A stretch of DNA of 37,904 bases from Rhodospirillales bacterium (GCA_003165335.1 PLTD01000135.1:1-37904), one strand, 5' to 3'. Positions 8,657-17,652 are shown, numbered from the stretch's first letter. Numbers and translations: made by a program. Notes: generated by a model from the sequence alone, not told the origin.

Positions 8657-10500
8657 GTTGTCTGACGTCGTCGCTTCAGAAGGAATACCGCCTGTTCGCC
8701 GAACAAATTGGCCAGGCTTTTGGGCCGCACACTTTTCACGACGCGACCGACAGGACCCAACACGACGGTTTCCTCGATCTCGATATCCAGCGCCTTTGTG
8801 AGATCCAGGAAGTCGGCAATCGTGCACGGGTGAATATTGTAGGATTCCCACCAGCGATAGGCTCGCTCGCGGTCAATCGGTGATCGGCCGCGCAGCATCA
8901 AAGATAATCTGGTGCGCCAATGTCCATAGTTCTCAAACGAGACTACGGCGTGATGGCCGATGCGCAGAAGATGCTCCAGTACGGCACGCGGGTCGCGCAT
9001 CGCCTGCAGTGTCTTGGATAAAATCACGTAATCGAATGCGCCGTCGGCATATTCGGCGAGGTCGGTATTGGCGTCGCCCTGAATAACTGCAAGCCCATGG
9101 GCAAGTGAAAGATGAACACCATCCGGGTCGAGCTCCAGACCGCGTCCGTCGACGTCTTTGTCGTGTACGAGGTGCTCCAGCAGGGAGCCGTCTCCCGACC
9201 CGACATCGAGTGCTCGGCTCCCCGGCCTGACCATATCAGCGATAAGCTTAAGATCGGCACGGATGCCGCGGCGGGGTCGTGCCGCTTTGCGGTCCGCTTG
9301 TTGGGCCGTACTACGTGCTGCCAGGCCGTACTGCTCTGCACAGCCGTCCAGGAAGCCTTTGACGATCCGGAACAGTTCCGGCTCGTCGAGCAGAAAGGCA
9401 TCGTGGCCTTTGTCGGTTTCGATCTCGACGAAGGATACGGACGCGGAACCGGCGGTCAGCGCCTTAACAATAGCTCGCGATTCCGGAGTAGGAAACAGCC
9501 AGTCGCTCGTAAATGATACAAGCAAAAAGCGAACCGGTGACGAGGCGAAGGCATTCGCCAGCTGGCCGCCATGCTCCGCCGCCAAGTCGAAATAGTCCAT
9601 TGCGCGCGTGATATAGAGATAGGAATTGGCATCGAAGCGGTCGACGAAGGTCGACCCCTGGTGCCGCAAATAGCTTTCGACTTGGAAATCGGCATCGAAG
9701 CCGTAAGTCACCGCGATACGGTCTTGCAGATTGCGGCCGAATTTTCGGTGTAACGCAGTTTCCGAGAGATATGTGACGTGTGCGGCCATACGCGCGACGG
9801 CAAGCCCCCGGGACGGGTTGCGCCCAGCAGTATGATAGGAGCCGGCAGCCCAGTCCGGGTCGGCCATGATGGCTTGACGCCCGACTTCGTGGAACGCGAT
9901 GTTCTGTGAAGAATGACGCGCTGCAGTCGCGATGGGGATCGCGGCAAACACCCTTTCTGGATAGGACGTAGCCCACTCCAGTGCTTGCATTCCTCCCATC
10001 GACCCGCCGAGCACGGCGAACAGTTTATCTATACCCAGAGCGTCCAGCAGCAGAACTTGGGCACGAACCATGTCGGCAATTGTGATAACCGGGAAATTCA
10101 ATCCCCAGGGCTGTCCCGTAGCGGGATTGAGTTCGCGCGGGCCGGAACTGCCCATGCAACCGCCGATCACATTCGTGCAAATCACGAAGTAGCGGTCGGT
10201 GTCGACCGGTTTTCCCGGGCCGATCAGCGTCGACCACCAACCTGGTCTTCCGGTTAACGGATGGGCGCTTGCAGCATATTGGTCTCCTGTCAGCGCGTGA
10301 CAGACCAGAATAGCGTTCGTCTTCGAATCGTTCAGTAGGCCATATGTCTCATATGCAAGCGTAAAGGGACCCAGCACCGCGCCGCTGTCGAGCGGCATGG
10401 GTCGGCCCGAGGCCAGAATCATGGCCTGTACTGCCGGGGATTTTACCGGATCGCTGTCCGACTTCGACACCGGGCTGGCTACAAGAGGGGCCGAGTTCAT
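8653..10500 (-). CDS. metXW: MetX-MetW fusion protein
   Basis: One 615-residue frame joins two proteins that are normally separate neighbours. Residues 25-395 are MetX, a homoserine O-acyltransferase of the alpha/beta-hydrolase fold, with the nucleophile Ser167 in GGSMGG, Asp333 in SDWLF and His366 in KGHDAFL. Residues 415-612 are MetW, a SAM-methyltransferase-like protein with [10 protein letters not shown] at 431-440 and [10 protein letters not shown]. The link at about 396-412 is basic. MetX makes O-acetyl- or O-succinylhomoserine for methionine synthesis; which acyl donor is used cannot be told safely from these motifs. MetW is thought to assist MetX, so fusion fits. I see no frameshift or stop at the junction. 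Confidence 0.95.
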   Translation of the reverse strand: MNSAPLVASPVSKSDSDPVKSPAVQAMILASGRPMPLDSGAVLGPFTLAYETYGLLNDSKTNAILVCHALTGDQYAASAHPLTGRPGWWSTLIGPGKPVDTDRYFVICTNVIGGCMGSSGPRELNPATGQPWGLNFPVITIADMVRAQVLLLDALGIDKLFAVLGGSMGGMQALEWATSYPERVFAAIPIATAARHSSQNIAFHEVGRQAIMADPDWAAGSYHTAGRNPSRGLAVARMAAHVTYLSETALHRKFGRNLQDRIAVTYGFDADFQVESYLRHQGSTFVDRFDANSYLYITRAMDYFDLAAEHGGQLANAFASSPVRFLLVSFTSDWLFPTPESRAIVKALTAGSASVSFVEIETDKGHDAFLLDEPELFRIVKGFLDGCAEQYGLAARSTAQQADRKAARPRRGIRADLKLIADMVRPGSRALDVGSGDGSLLEHLVHDKDVDGRGLELDPDGVHLSLAHGLAVIQGDANTDLAEYADGAFDYVILSKTLQAMRDPRAVLEHLLRIGHHAVVSFENYGHWRTRLSLMLRGRSPIDRERAYRWWESYNIHPCTIADFLDLTKALDIEIEETVVLGPVGRVVKSVRPKSLANLFGEQAVFLLKRRRQTT

Positions 10501-10523
10501 AGCACAACCATTGTTTTGCCTTT

Positions 10524-10554
10524 GCGTCCTGCAGGGACGACAGCTACACCTAGC
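10524..10554 (-). promoter_or_regulatory. Paired hairpins in the metXW leader
   Basis: In the metXW transcript two small hairpins follow each other: GCTA-GGTG-TAGC (10554-10543) and CGTCC-CTGCA-GGACG (10539-10525). The second ends about 24 bases before the ATG. I could not match them to the SAM-II or SAM-V riboswitch consensus. The intergenic region is only 92 bases and also serves the divergent chorismate mutase gene, so these could equally be operator sites. Confidence 0.3.
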
Positions 10555-10592
10555 CTATATTGCTTCGGCGCCCCCATAGTACAGATCATCCA

Positions 10593-11453
10593 ATGTCTTC
10601 CCCCAACCAACGGCTTGACCTTCTTCGTCGGGAGATCGACGAGATCGACGACGCTATTCACGATCTGATCGTTAAGCGCGGCACAATCGTCGAGGACATC
10701 CGCAAGATCAAGAAGCAATCCGGTTCGGCCCTGCGCCCGGGTCGGGAAGCGACGATACTACGCCGAATTTCGGCGAAACATCAGGGGGCATTTCCTTTGC
10801 CAGCCTTGATTAGCCTGTGGCGCGAAATGATGGGAGGCTTCACCCACATGCAGCAGCCGTTTTCCTGTGCGGTTTTCGCGCCGGACGGGAATCATCGGCT
10901 AAACCGGTTGGCGCGGAACCATTTTGGAAGTTTGACCCCGTTGAATGCAATGCCCACAGCTTCGGCCTGCGTCAGGGCAGTTGCTGACGGCGTCACGGAT
11001 GTCGCAATTCTTCCGGTTCCGATCGATGGCGAAAGCGAGGCCTGGTGGACTTTGCTGATGGGGGACGACGCAAAAGCCCCCAAAGTCGTCGCGCGTTTGC
11101 CATTCGTCGGCGAAGACGACGACGATGAAGCCTTGGTGATTTCTCCTTGGGCACGGGATTATTCTGAGGTCGAACTCAGTCTGATTGCTATCCGATTGGG
11201 CGAGCGAACCAGCCGTAGCCGGATAATCGGCGTGATGGTTTCCGCCGGATTTTTAGATCCCGTGCATCTGGCCGCGAAGGAAACGAATCCCGAAGATTGC
11301 TGTCATCTCATCGAGGTAGTTGGCATATCGGAAGCGTTAGACCAGCCCAAAGCCTCGCTCGCGAAGCAATTCGGCGATGTTCTGATCGAGGCTCATGTCA
11401 TCGGCGGTTACGCCCGTCCACTAGCGCTTTCGAGCAATACCGGCAAGAATTAG
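10593..11453 (+). CDS. Chorismate mutase with degenerate PheA-like tail
   Basis: Chorismate mutase turns chorismate into prephenate, the branch point to phenylalanine and tyrosine. The first 90 residues are an AroQ-type helical domain (LRREIDEIDDAIHDLIVKR, then PGREATILRRI). The remaining 190 residues look like a worn prephenate dehydratase: VFAPDGNHRLNRLARNHFG and DVAILPVPID match the first lobe, and a stretch near 185-245 resembles the ACT domain. The second lobe and its catalytic TRF motif are missing, so dehydratase activity is unlikely; this part is inference. The ATG at 10593 is chosen over a TTG at 10560. It heads an operon with hisC and tyrA. Confidence 0.82.
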   Translation: MSSPNQRLDLLRREIDEIDDAIHDLIVKRGTIVEDIRKIKKQSGSALRPGREATILRRISAKHQGAFPLPALISLWREMMGGFTHMQQPFSCAVFAPDGNHRLNRLARNHFGSLTPLNAMPTASACVRAVADGVTDVAILPVPIDGESEAWWTLLMGDDAKAPKVVARLPFVGEDDDDEALVISPWARDYSEVELSLIAIRLGERTSRSRIIGVMVSAGFLDPVHLAAKETNPEDCCHLIEVVGISEALDQPKASLAKQFGDVLIEAHVIGGYARPLALSSNTGKN

Positions 11454-11472
11454 GCTGGAGATGGAGATGAAA

Positions 11473-12573
11473 ATGTTAGGACCAATTCCCCAGCCGGGAA
11501 TTCTTGATATATCGCCCTATGTTGGTGGCGAATCTAAAGTTCCCGGCGTGGACAAGCCCGCACGCTTGGCCTCAAACGAAAATCCGCTCGGCCCCAGTCC
11601 TCGCGCTGCCGAAGCTTTTGAGCGCGCGATTCGGGAGTTACATCGCTATCCTGACGGAGGTGCGACCGCTCTTCGGGTCGCTATAGGCGCCCATCATGGG
11701 TTGGATCCGGCCCGGATCGTTTGCGGCACGGGATCCGACGAATTGTTTGCGCTGCTGGCGTCAAGCTATGCCGGAGAGGGGGACGAGGTGCTGTACTCGG
11801 CTCATGGCTTTCTTGCCTATCCGATCGTGGCGCAAAGTGCGGGCGCTACGCCGATAACGGCACCGGAAACCAATTTAAAGACTGACATAGACGCGATTCT
11901 AGCTGCCGTTGGGCCGCTGACACGCATGATTTTTTTGGCCAATCCGAACAACCCGACCGGGTCGTATCTGTCGAAGAGTGAGATCGAGCGCTTGCTGGAC
12001 GGTTTGCCCGATCATGTTCTGTTGGTGCTTGACGCGGCTTACGCCGAATATGTCGATCGCGACGATTACAGCGTCGGGCATGAATGGGTACATGACCGGC
12101 CGAATGTGGTGGTAACTCACACTTTTTCAAAAATTTATGCTTTGGGAAGCGCTCGGCTTGGCTGGGCTTATTGTCCGCCGGCGATCGCCGATGTTCTCAA
12201 TCGCGTTCGACAGCCGTTCAATGTCAATGCGCCGGCGATGGAGGCAGGGATTGCAGCCTTAGGCGATGCCGAACATTTCGCTGTGTCCAAGGCACACAAT
12301 GATCGTTGGCGTCCATGGCTAGCGGAAAAACTGGAGAGCTTCGGCTTTACGGTTCATCCCAGCGTCGCCAATTTTCTGCTTGTATCTTTTCTGCCCCATG
12401 ATGCCGAATCCGTGAGACTGTTTTTGAAATCTCGGGGTGTTCTTGTCCGGCAGATGGGAAGCTACGGCCTGCCAGACTGTCTACGCATTACGATCGGTAC
12501 CGAGGACGAGTTGGCGCAACTGATGGCAGGTATTGAGGCCTTTCTCTTTCAGAATGAACCGCACCGCCAATGA
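11473..12573 (+). CDS. hisC: Histidinol-phosphate / aromatic aminotransferase (HisC family)
   Basis: This is a fold-type I PLP aminotransferase of 366 residues. Landmarks are ASNENPLGPS near the start, YPDGGATALR, NPNNPTGSYL in the middle, and FSKIYALGSARLGW, where Lys220 (from the 11473 start) forms the Schiff base. HisC enzymes act on histidinol phosphate, and many copies in aromatic operons transaminate prephenate or 4-hydroxyphenylpyruvate instead. The position between chorismate mutase and tyrA argues for an aromatic role, perhaps a dual one. Three ATGs lie close together (11461, 11467, 11473); I chose the last because GGAG sits six bases before it. The stop overlaps the tyrA start in ATGA. 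Confidence 0.9.
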   Translation: MLGPIPQPGILDISPYVGGESKVPGVDKPARLASNENPLGPSPRAAEAFERAIRELHRYPDGGATALRVAIGAHHGLDPARIVCGTGSDELFALLASSYAGEGDEVLYSAHGFLAYPIVAQSAGATPITAPETNLKTDIDAILAAVGPLTRMIFLANPNNPTGSYLSKSEIERLLDGLPDHVLLVLDAAYAEYVDRDDYSVGHEWVHDRPNVVVTHTFSKIYALGSARLGWAYCPPAIADVLNRVRQPFNVNAPAMEAGIAALGDAEHFAVSKAHNDRWRPWLAEKLESFGFTVHPSVANFLLVSFLPHDAESVRLFLKSRGVLVRQMGSYGLPDCLRITIGTEDELAQLMAGIEAFLFQNEPHRQ

Positions 12574-13454
12574 CTGACTCCGTCTTTGACCGTATCGCTA
12601 TCATCGGCTTCGGTCTGATCGGTTCGTCGCTCGCGCGGGCCGTAAAAGCACATGGGCTGGTTCGATCAATCGTCGCTTGCGACAGCAGTCCCGATGCACG
12701 GGCGACGATCGTTCGCTTAGGTCTCGCGGATCAAGTGACGGATGATCCGGCCGTGGCAGCCAAGGACGCCGATCTGGTCGTAATCGCTGCACCTCTCGGA
12801 GCTTACGCTGACATAGTTCGCCGGATGGCTCCGTCATTGAAGCATGGGGCAATCGTTAGCGATGTTGGCTCGGTGAAAGCTCCGGTGTTGAGAGATCTGC
12901 CTTCGTTGTTGCCTGAATATGTCCAGCTTATACCCGGTCATCCAATTGCCGGAACGGAGAACTCCGGTCCGGCTTCCGGCTTTGAGACTTTGTTTGAGGG
13001 ACGTTGGTTCATCATGACGCCGGCCGCGGATGCCGATCCTGATGCAATAAAAAGGGTCGGCGATCTGTGGCGCGGTTGCGGTTCGCTGATCGAGATAATG
13101 GAGGCGTCGCACCATGACAAAGTGCTGGCGATTACCTCGCATCTCCCTCATCTCATTGCCTACACGATTGTAGGGACAGCCGCCCACTTGGAAGAGGATG
13201 CTCAGTCCGAAGTCATCAAATTTTCAGCCTCAGGTTTTCGTGATTTCACCCGCATAGCAGCGTCTGACCCAACAATGTGGCGTGACGTTTTCTTGAATAA
13301 CCGAGAAGCGGTTCTGGAGATGCTGCAGCGCTTTAATGAAGATCTGACCGTTCTGCAGCGCGCGATCCGTTTCGGCGAGGGCGAAACTTTGTTCGATTTA
13401 TTCACGCGCACGCGGGCTATCAGGCGCCGTATCATTGATGCGCAGCAGGCCTGA
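12570..13454 (+). CDS. tyrA: TyrA, prephenate/arogenate dehydrogenase
   Basis: The 294-residue product has the NAD(P)-binding GFGLIG at 13-18 at the start of a Rossmann fold, then the hallmark HPIAGTENSGP, with the catalytic-region His at 124, and the helical C-terminal domain typical of TyrA (SHLPHLIAYTIV, DFTRIAASDPTMWRD). It oxidatively decarboxylates prephenate or arogenate on the way to tyrosine. The sequence alone does not settle the substrate or cofactor. No ACT domain is present, so tyrosine feedback would act elsewhere or at the active site. Its start overlaps the hisC stop by four bases; the next gene begins eight bases downstream. Confidence 0.94.
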   Translation: MTDSVFDRIAIIGFGLIGSSLARAVKAHGLVRSIVACDSSPDARATIVRLGLADQVTDDPAVAAKDADLVVIAAPLGAYADIVRRMAPSLKHGAIVSDVGSVKAPVLRDLPSLLPEYVQLIPGHPIAGTENSGPASGFETLFEGRWFIMTPAADADPDAIKRVGDLWRGCGSLIEIMEASHHDKVLAITSHLPHLIAYTIVGTAAHLEEDAQSEVIKFSASGFRDFTRIAASDPTMWRDVFLNNREAVLEMLQRFNEDLTVLQRAIRFGEGETLFDLFTRTRAIRRRIIDAQQA

Positions 13455-13462
13455 GAGGAGAT

Positions 13463-15199
13463 ATGAGCCGGCGTCCGCGCTTCAGATTACTGTTCGCGGT
13501 TTTATTACTGGGCTGTCTTCTGACAGATTCCGGGGTCGGGTTTGGTGCAGACACCGCGAAGTTTCAGAGCCTCGTATCTGATTGGTATCAGGACGAGTTC
13601 CGTACACATCCAGTGGTTGCCGACTATGCTGGATTCCACGAATGGGACGGCGAGATAGGGGATGTCAGTGCCACAGGGCATGACATCGAAGTGCGACGCC
13701 TCCGTGGCTGGCTAGACAGGTTCGACGCTATCGATCCTAAGTCGCTCTCGCTTGCTGATAGCGATGATCGTGAAGTTGCGATCGGCAAAATCAAGGCGCA
13801 ATTGCTCGAGGAAGAGCGGATTGAGAACTGGCGACACGATCCAGGTGTCTATTCGGATTTGATAACCGAAGCGGTCTTTCAAACCGTAAAGCGGAATTAT
13901 GCCCCGCTAGATGTTCGGATGCGTTTCGCTATCAAGCGCGAGCAACGAATCCCCGATGTTCTGGCAACGGCCAAAACGCTGATCCGCAATCCGCCGCGCG
14001 TATATGTCGATGTAGCTCTAGAGAATATCGATGGCTCTATCGATTTTTTTCAATCCAGCGTGCCCGAGGTCTTTGCATCGGTAACCGACAAGTCTCTGCA
14101 AACGCAACTTGGCGATGCCAACGAAAAAGTCCTGTCGGCGCTTAAGGAATATCGCGAGTGGTTAAAGACCATCCAACCGACTGCTGACGGCGCCTTCGCG
14201 CTCGGTGCCGACAATTTTCGGCTTAAGCTTAAATACGAAGAAATGATCGACTTGCCGCTTCCTGAATTATTGGCAATCGGCGAGGCGCAACTCAAAGCAG
14301 ACCAGCTAGCCTTCAACGCAACGGCGAGACGAATCGATCCCGCTAAAGAGCCCAGTTTAGTCGTCGATGAGTTGCTAAAGGACCATCCGACAGCCGAAAC
14401 ATTGGTTTCAACCGCGCGCGAGCAGCTTCTGGCGCTGCGCAAGTTCATCGTCGCCCGTAATTTGACGCCGCTCCCGCCGGAGACCATGCCGACGGTGGCA
14501 GAAACACCGAGTTTCGAACGGGCCCTGATAACGGCTGAAGAGGATTCGCCCGGCCCATACGACAGCCACGCGACGGAAGCTTTCTATTTTGTCACACCGC
14601 CAGATGCCGGGCTAACTCCGGAGCAACGCGAGGATTATCTTCAAGGCTACAGTACCAGCGTTCTAAATAATGTGTCGGTGCACGAGGTTTTCCCGGGGCA
14701 TTTTGTACAACTCATGCTCATGCGCTCATTGCCTGGCCTGTCTATGGTGCGTCGCTTGTCGCAAACAAACTCCAATATCGAAGGTTGGGCGCATTACTGT
14801 GAGCAAATGACTCTCGATGAGGGATTTGGCGGAGACGATCCCAAGCTGCGCCTAGGACAACTTGCAGACGCGCTATTGCGGGATGCGCGCTACATCGTGG
14901 GGATCAAACTTCACACCGCGGGAATGACGATCGATCAGGCTACTGATTTCTTTGTGAAAGAGGGTCACCAGACGTTACCAGTCGCCCGAAAAGAGGCACA
15001 GCGTGGCGCATCCGATCCGACCTATCTTTATTACACTCTGGGAAAACTCGAGATCTTGAAGCTGCGGCAGGATTGGAAAGCAAAGATGGGTGACAAATTC
15101 ACGATCGGCGATTTTCATCGGCATCTTTTGGAGGCGGGTACCGTGCCGATCAAATTCATCCGGCGTGAACTGATGGGAAGAGACGGCCCCCTTCTTTAG
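13463..15199 (+). CDS. Exported DUF885 family protein, metal-dependent hydrolase-like
   Basis: The 578-residue product belongs to DUF885. It carries HEVFPGHF (His407, Glu408, His413), which resembles a zinc peptidase HExxx..H site and is the family's core motif, and EGWAHYCEQM at about 440-449, the second conserved block. Relatives are presumed to be metallohydrolases or carboxypeptidases, but few have been characterised. An N-terminal hydrophobic segment (about 8-29) should export it; LLLGC at 14-18 could be a lipobox with a poor -2 residue, so secreted and lipoprotein forms are both possible. AGAGGAG precedes the ATG. It directly follows tyrA, though no link to tyrosine synthesis is evident. 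Confidence 0.87.
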   Translation: MSRRPRFRLLFAVLLLGCLLTDSGVGFGADTAKFQSLVSDWYQDEFRTHPVVADYAGFHEWDGEIGDVSATGHDIEVRRLRGWLDRFDAIDPKSLSLADSDDREVAIGKIKAQLLEEERIENWRHDPGVYSDLITEAVFQTVKRNYAPLDVRMRFAIKREQRIPDVLATAKTLIRNPPRVYVDVALENIDGSIDFFQSSVPEVFASVTDKSLQTQLGDANEKVLSALKEYREWLKTIQPTADGAFALGADNFRLKLKYEEMIDLPLPELLAIGEAQLKADQLAFNATARRIDPAKEPSLVVDELLKDHPTAETLVSTAREQLLALRKFIVARNLTPLPPETMPTVAETPSFERALITAEEDSPGPYDSHATEAFYFVTPPDAGLTPEQREDYLQGYSTSVLNNVSVHEVFPGHFVQLMLMRSLPGLSMVRRLSQTNSNIEGWAHYCEQMTLDEGFGGDDPKLRLGQLADALLRDARYIVGIKLHTAGMTIDQATDFFVKEGHQTLPVARKEAQRGASDPTYLYYTLGKLEILKLRQDWKAKMGDKFTIGDFHRHLLEAGTVPIKFIRRELMGRDGPLL

Positions 15200-15238
15200 T
15201 TACGCCACCGGCGGGCAATGACTACGCCCTAACTTTGC

Positions 15239-16303
15239 TCAGTCGAGTTTTAGTTCCGGAATTAGGCCGAGCTTTGCCGGTCCGACCGAAATATGGCGGT
15301 TCTGGATAGTCAGTGGTGTGTCGACTGTAGGCTTTCCGTCGGTCCCTGGATGTGACGCGATTCCCAGCGCGATTTTGGCGATGCTTGCAGCACTCATTTT
15401 GATCCAACCTGCGGCCGCCAATGAGTCGAGGGCTTGTTCAAAGCCACTTAAGTGGGCGGTAAATGCGCCTTCCGGCTGCATATCATTGTCCAGCGCCAAG
15501 GTCCCATTGCCGGAAACCGATAGTTGCCCCCACTGAAGCCCAAGCTCGGGCAAGTTGAGTGTTCCTCCGGCATCACGCCAAGCCTTTATCCCTGCGGAGT
15601 CCCAGGTTACGGGTGGAATGCCTAACAGTTGGCCGTGCAACGAAGTTTGTTGGATTGTCGCGCCGAGCGGGTTGCTTTCCAGCAGTTGGGCTGACACGTC
15701 AGTCAATTTAAGCGATAGGTCGTAAGCGACTTCCGTATCTGTAGCTGGCAAAGTTTTGGGGCGCGAACCGAGGAGGTCGACCGTAGCGATCGTCATCTCG
15801 GGGCTCGTCTGGCCGTCCTGTCCGGGCTGAGATGTGCTGACGGTATCGGCAGTTAGGTCCATGGAAACCGGAATCGCCGAGTCGTAAAAGCTCGTATGCC
15901 CCCTTAGCGTTTCCCCGGCAAATGTCAGTGCGGGGCGATTGGTGCCCGGTGGCAAGGTGAAGCCGAATCCTCCCGTCGCGTTGACTTTGAAGGCTTTGAG
16001 GGACCATGGACGAGTCCGCACTTTCAGGCTTTGGCTCGTGAATGCGAATCCGCCCGGCCAGACCAAATCCACGTTAGTGACTTTTACGGAGAATGCGAAA
16101 GGATAGCCGCCGACCGACACGGTTGCCGGAGCGATTTTGGCGCCGCCAGCCTGCTCTCTCTCGATCCAGCGGTCGATGCGGGACGCAAATGCATGGGCCG
16201 TAAGCCACCACCATCCGCTATAAGCCACAATGACGAGGCCCGCGGAGATCGCTACGATATTTTTCTTACGAATTTGCGTTTTCCTGGATTTCCTCGGCGA
16301 CAA
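15239..16303 (-). CDS. DUF2125 family membrane-anchored protein
   Basis: The product matches DUF2125, an alphaproteobacterial family of unknown function. A basic N-terminus (RKSRKTQIRKK) leads into a single membrane segment ending in YSGWWWL, then a periplasmic-looking region built of beta strands with repeated phrases such as SVGGYPFAFSVKVTNVDL and GGFGFTLPPGTN. The fold resembles AsmA-like or lipid-carrying beta structures, but this is an impression only. The start is uncertain: an ATG at 16354 overlaps plsC by 89 bases, a TTG at 16303 by 38 bases, and an ATT near 16277 has the best ribosome binding site. I list the TTG. It is the last gene of the argH-to-plsC block. Confidence 0.75.
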   Translation of the reverse strand: MSPRKSRKTQIRKKNIVAISAGLVIVAYSGWWWLTAHAFASRIDRWIEREQAGGAKIAPATVSVGGYPFAFSVKVTNVDLVWPGGFAFTSQSLKVRTRPWSLKAFKVNATGGFGFTLPPGTNRPALTFAGETLRGHTSFYDSAIPVSMDLTADTVSTSQPGQDGQTSPEMTIATVDLLGSRPKTLPATDTEVAYDLSLKLTDVSAQLLESNPLGATIQQTSLHGQLLGIPPVTWDSAGIKAWRDAGGTLNLPELGLQWGQLSVSGNGTLALDNDMQPEGAFTAHLSGFEQALDSLAAAGWIKMSAASIAKIALGIASHPGTDGKPTVDTPLTIQNRHISVGPAKLGLIPELKLD

Positions 16304-16997
16304 GCCGGTTGGTTTCCGTTTCCAGCCGTTCTTCCAACAGCGAAAGAGCTGCATCGGGTTCCATGCCTGGCGCAATCGGTGACAGAAATGAGAAAGTCGC
16401 CGTTCCGCCGTGTTTCATCCCATTCTTGGGCCAGAACAAGCCAGAATTGAGGGCAAGAGGGACTATTGGCAAATCGAGATCCTGGTAAAGGGCAACGACA
16501 CCGGATTTATAGTTGCGCTTTGCGCCAGCGGGAACACGTGTGCCCTGAGGGAATATCACGATCGGTCGTCCCTCGGCCTTTGCCTGTTGAGATGCGGTCA
16601 GCATGTCGCCCACCGCGCGCCGACCGGCGCTACGATCGATCGGGATCATTCCGGTTTGCTTTAAATACCGTCCCCAGATCGGAATCCTCAGCAGTTCTTT
16701 TTTCAGTACGATCGCCGGGTCGTTCAATATCAGGTGCAATTTCATTGTTTCGAACGTCGATTGATGCTTGGCGGCCACGATAAAAGCGCCATGACTGGGC
16801 AAGTTCTCACGGCCGATAACTCGGTAATCCAAACCCAGGACACGCCGCTCGATCCAGGCGACGGAGCGCACCCATAGCAGGGCCATTGCAAGCGCGCCCT
16901 TGCGCGGCAGCAAGGGTCCGAAAGCAAGTCCTATGCAGCAGATGCCGGTCCACAGTGGAAACAGCAGCGAAAATGCCACGCTACGCAGTCGCTTCAT
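16266..16997 (-). CDS. plsC: 1-acyl-glycerol-3-phosphate acyltransferase (PlsC family)
   Basis: PlsC adds the second acyl chain to lysophosphatidic acid at the inner membrane to make phosphatidic acid. The 243-residue product has hydrophobic segments near the N-terminus (about 7-50), the acyltransferase block AAKHQSTFET, and the FPQGTR block at 149-154. In place of the textbook HX4D there is HX4E (His78, Glu83), and FPEGTR has become FPQGTR; both variants occur in many proteobacterial PlsC homologues as I recall, so activity is still expected. The ATG at 16997 has AGAGG upstream and starts eight bases after the ydcF-like stop. The next gene (DUF2125) overlaps its end. Confidence 0.9.
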   Translation of the reverse strand: MKRLRSVAFSLLFPLWTGICCIGLAFGPLLPRKGALAMALLWVRSVAWIERRVLGLDYRVIGRENLPSHGAFIVAAKHQSTFETMKLHLILNDPAIVLKKELLRIPIWGRYLKQTGMIPIDRSAGRRAVGDMLTASQQAKAEGRPIVIFPQGTRVPAGAKRNYKSGVVALYQDLDLPIVPLALNSGLFWPKNGMKHGGTATFSFLSPIAPGMEPDAALSLLEERLETETNRLVAEEIQENANS

Positions 16998-17004
16998 CGA
17001 ACCT

Positions 17005-17652
17005 CTATGCACTTTCGAAGAGATGGGCGAACAGGAAGCGCCATTTGGCGACCAAATATTTGCCGTATTCGCCTAAGAGAAGATTGAACATCGTGCGATC
17101 GCGCCACCAAGGCTCGGTGATGGAGCGTGTCGGTCGAACCGGATTGGGGTCGATGACGAGGTCGGGGGCCTCCATCCGGAACTCTATCAGCGCTCGGGGC
17201 ATATGATAATCCGCAGTAACGAGGCGCATGCTCTTAAAGTGATTGGCGCGCATCCAGGCGACGCTCTCTACCGAATTGCCGAACGTGTCGCCCGCCGTGT
17301 CTCCAAGGTCGATCCGAGCTGCGACGGCAGGGTCGAGCGGGGGGGAGCCTGTTCCCGCCCTGTCGATTTTCAACAGCTCCGCGACGTCCACACCGCGATG
17401 AACACCGGATACGAACAATCTCTCCGCCTTGCCGGCCTCCAGCAAAGAAAGTCCCGTCGGTATACGTTCACCTCCGCCCGTCAGCACGACGATAGCGTCG
17501 GTATGGGATTGATCTGTTGTCGCCTGCGGGAGGTTATCGACGAAGCGAACAAACCCGATCGCTATCGGCAACAGAACTGCCAAGACAACCAGAAGTGCGC
17601 GCGAGATCGCTCCGAGGGCCGCCTTAGCTATTTGCCCACGACCTCTTTTCAC
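17005..17652 (-). CDS. YdcF/SanA/ElyC-like DUF218 protein
   Basis: This 215-residue protein has one N-terminal membrane helix (about 18-36) and a DUF218 domain: DAIVVLTGGGERIPTGLSLL at its start, AERLFVSGVH, and VTADYHMPRALIEFR near the end. ElyC and SanA of E. coli affect envelope integrity and peptidoglycan or polysaccharide precursor metabolism, and YdcF binds SAM; the role here is unknown but envelope-related by context. Its start overlaps the ftsX stop in ATGA, so the two are likely coupled. plsC follows after eight bases. Confidence 0.85.
   Translation of the reverse strand: MKRGRGQIAKAALGAISRALLVVLAVLLPIAIGFVRFVDNLPQATTDQSHTDAIVVLTGGGERIPTGLSLLEAGKAERLFVSGVHRGVDVAELLKIDRAGTGSPPLDPAVAARIDLGDTAGDTFGNSVESVAWMRANHFKSMRLVTADYHMPRALIEFRMEAPDLVIDPNPVRPTRSITEPWWRDRTMFNLLLGEYGKYLVAKWRFLFAHLFESA

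Noticed and set aside
10501-10592. SAM-II riboswitch for metXW
   Set aside because: Two hairpins exist, but the pseudoknot pattern and conserved bases of SAM-II could not be matched by eye.
15200-15238. A bidirectional terminator between DUF885 and DUF2125
   Set aside because: A weak GGGC/GCCC pair can be drawn, but there is no stable stem and no T run on either side.
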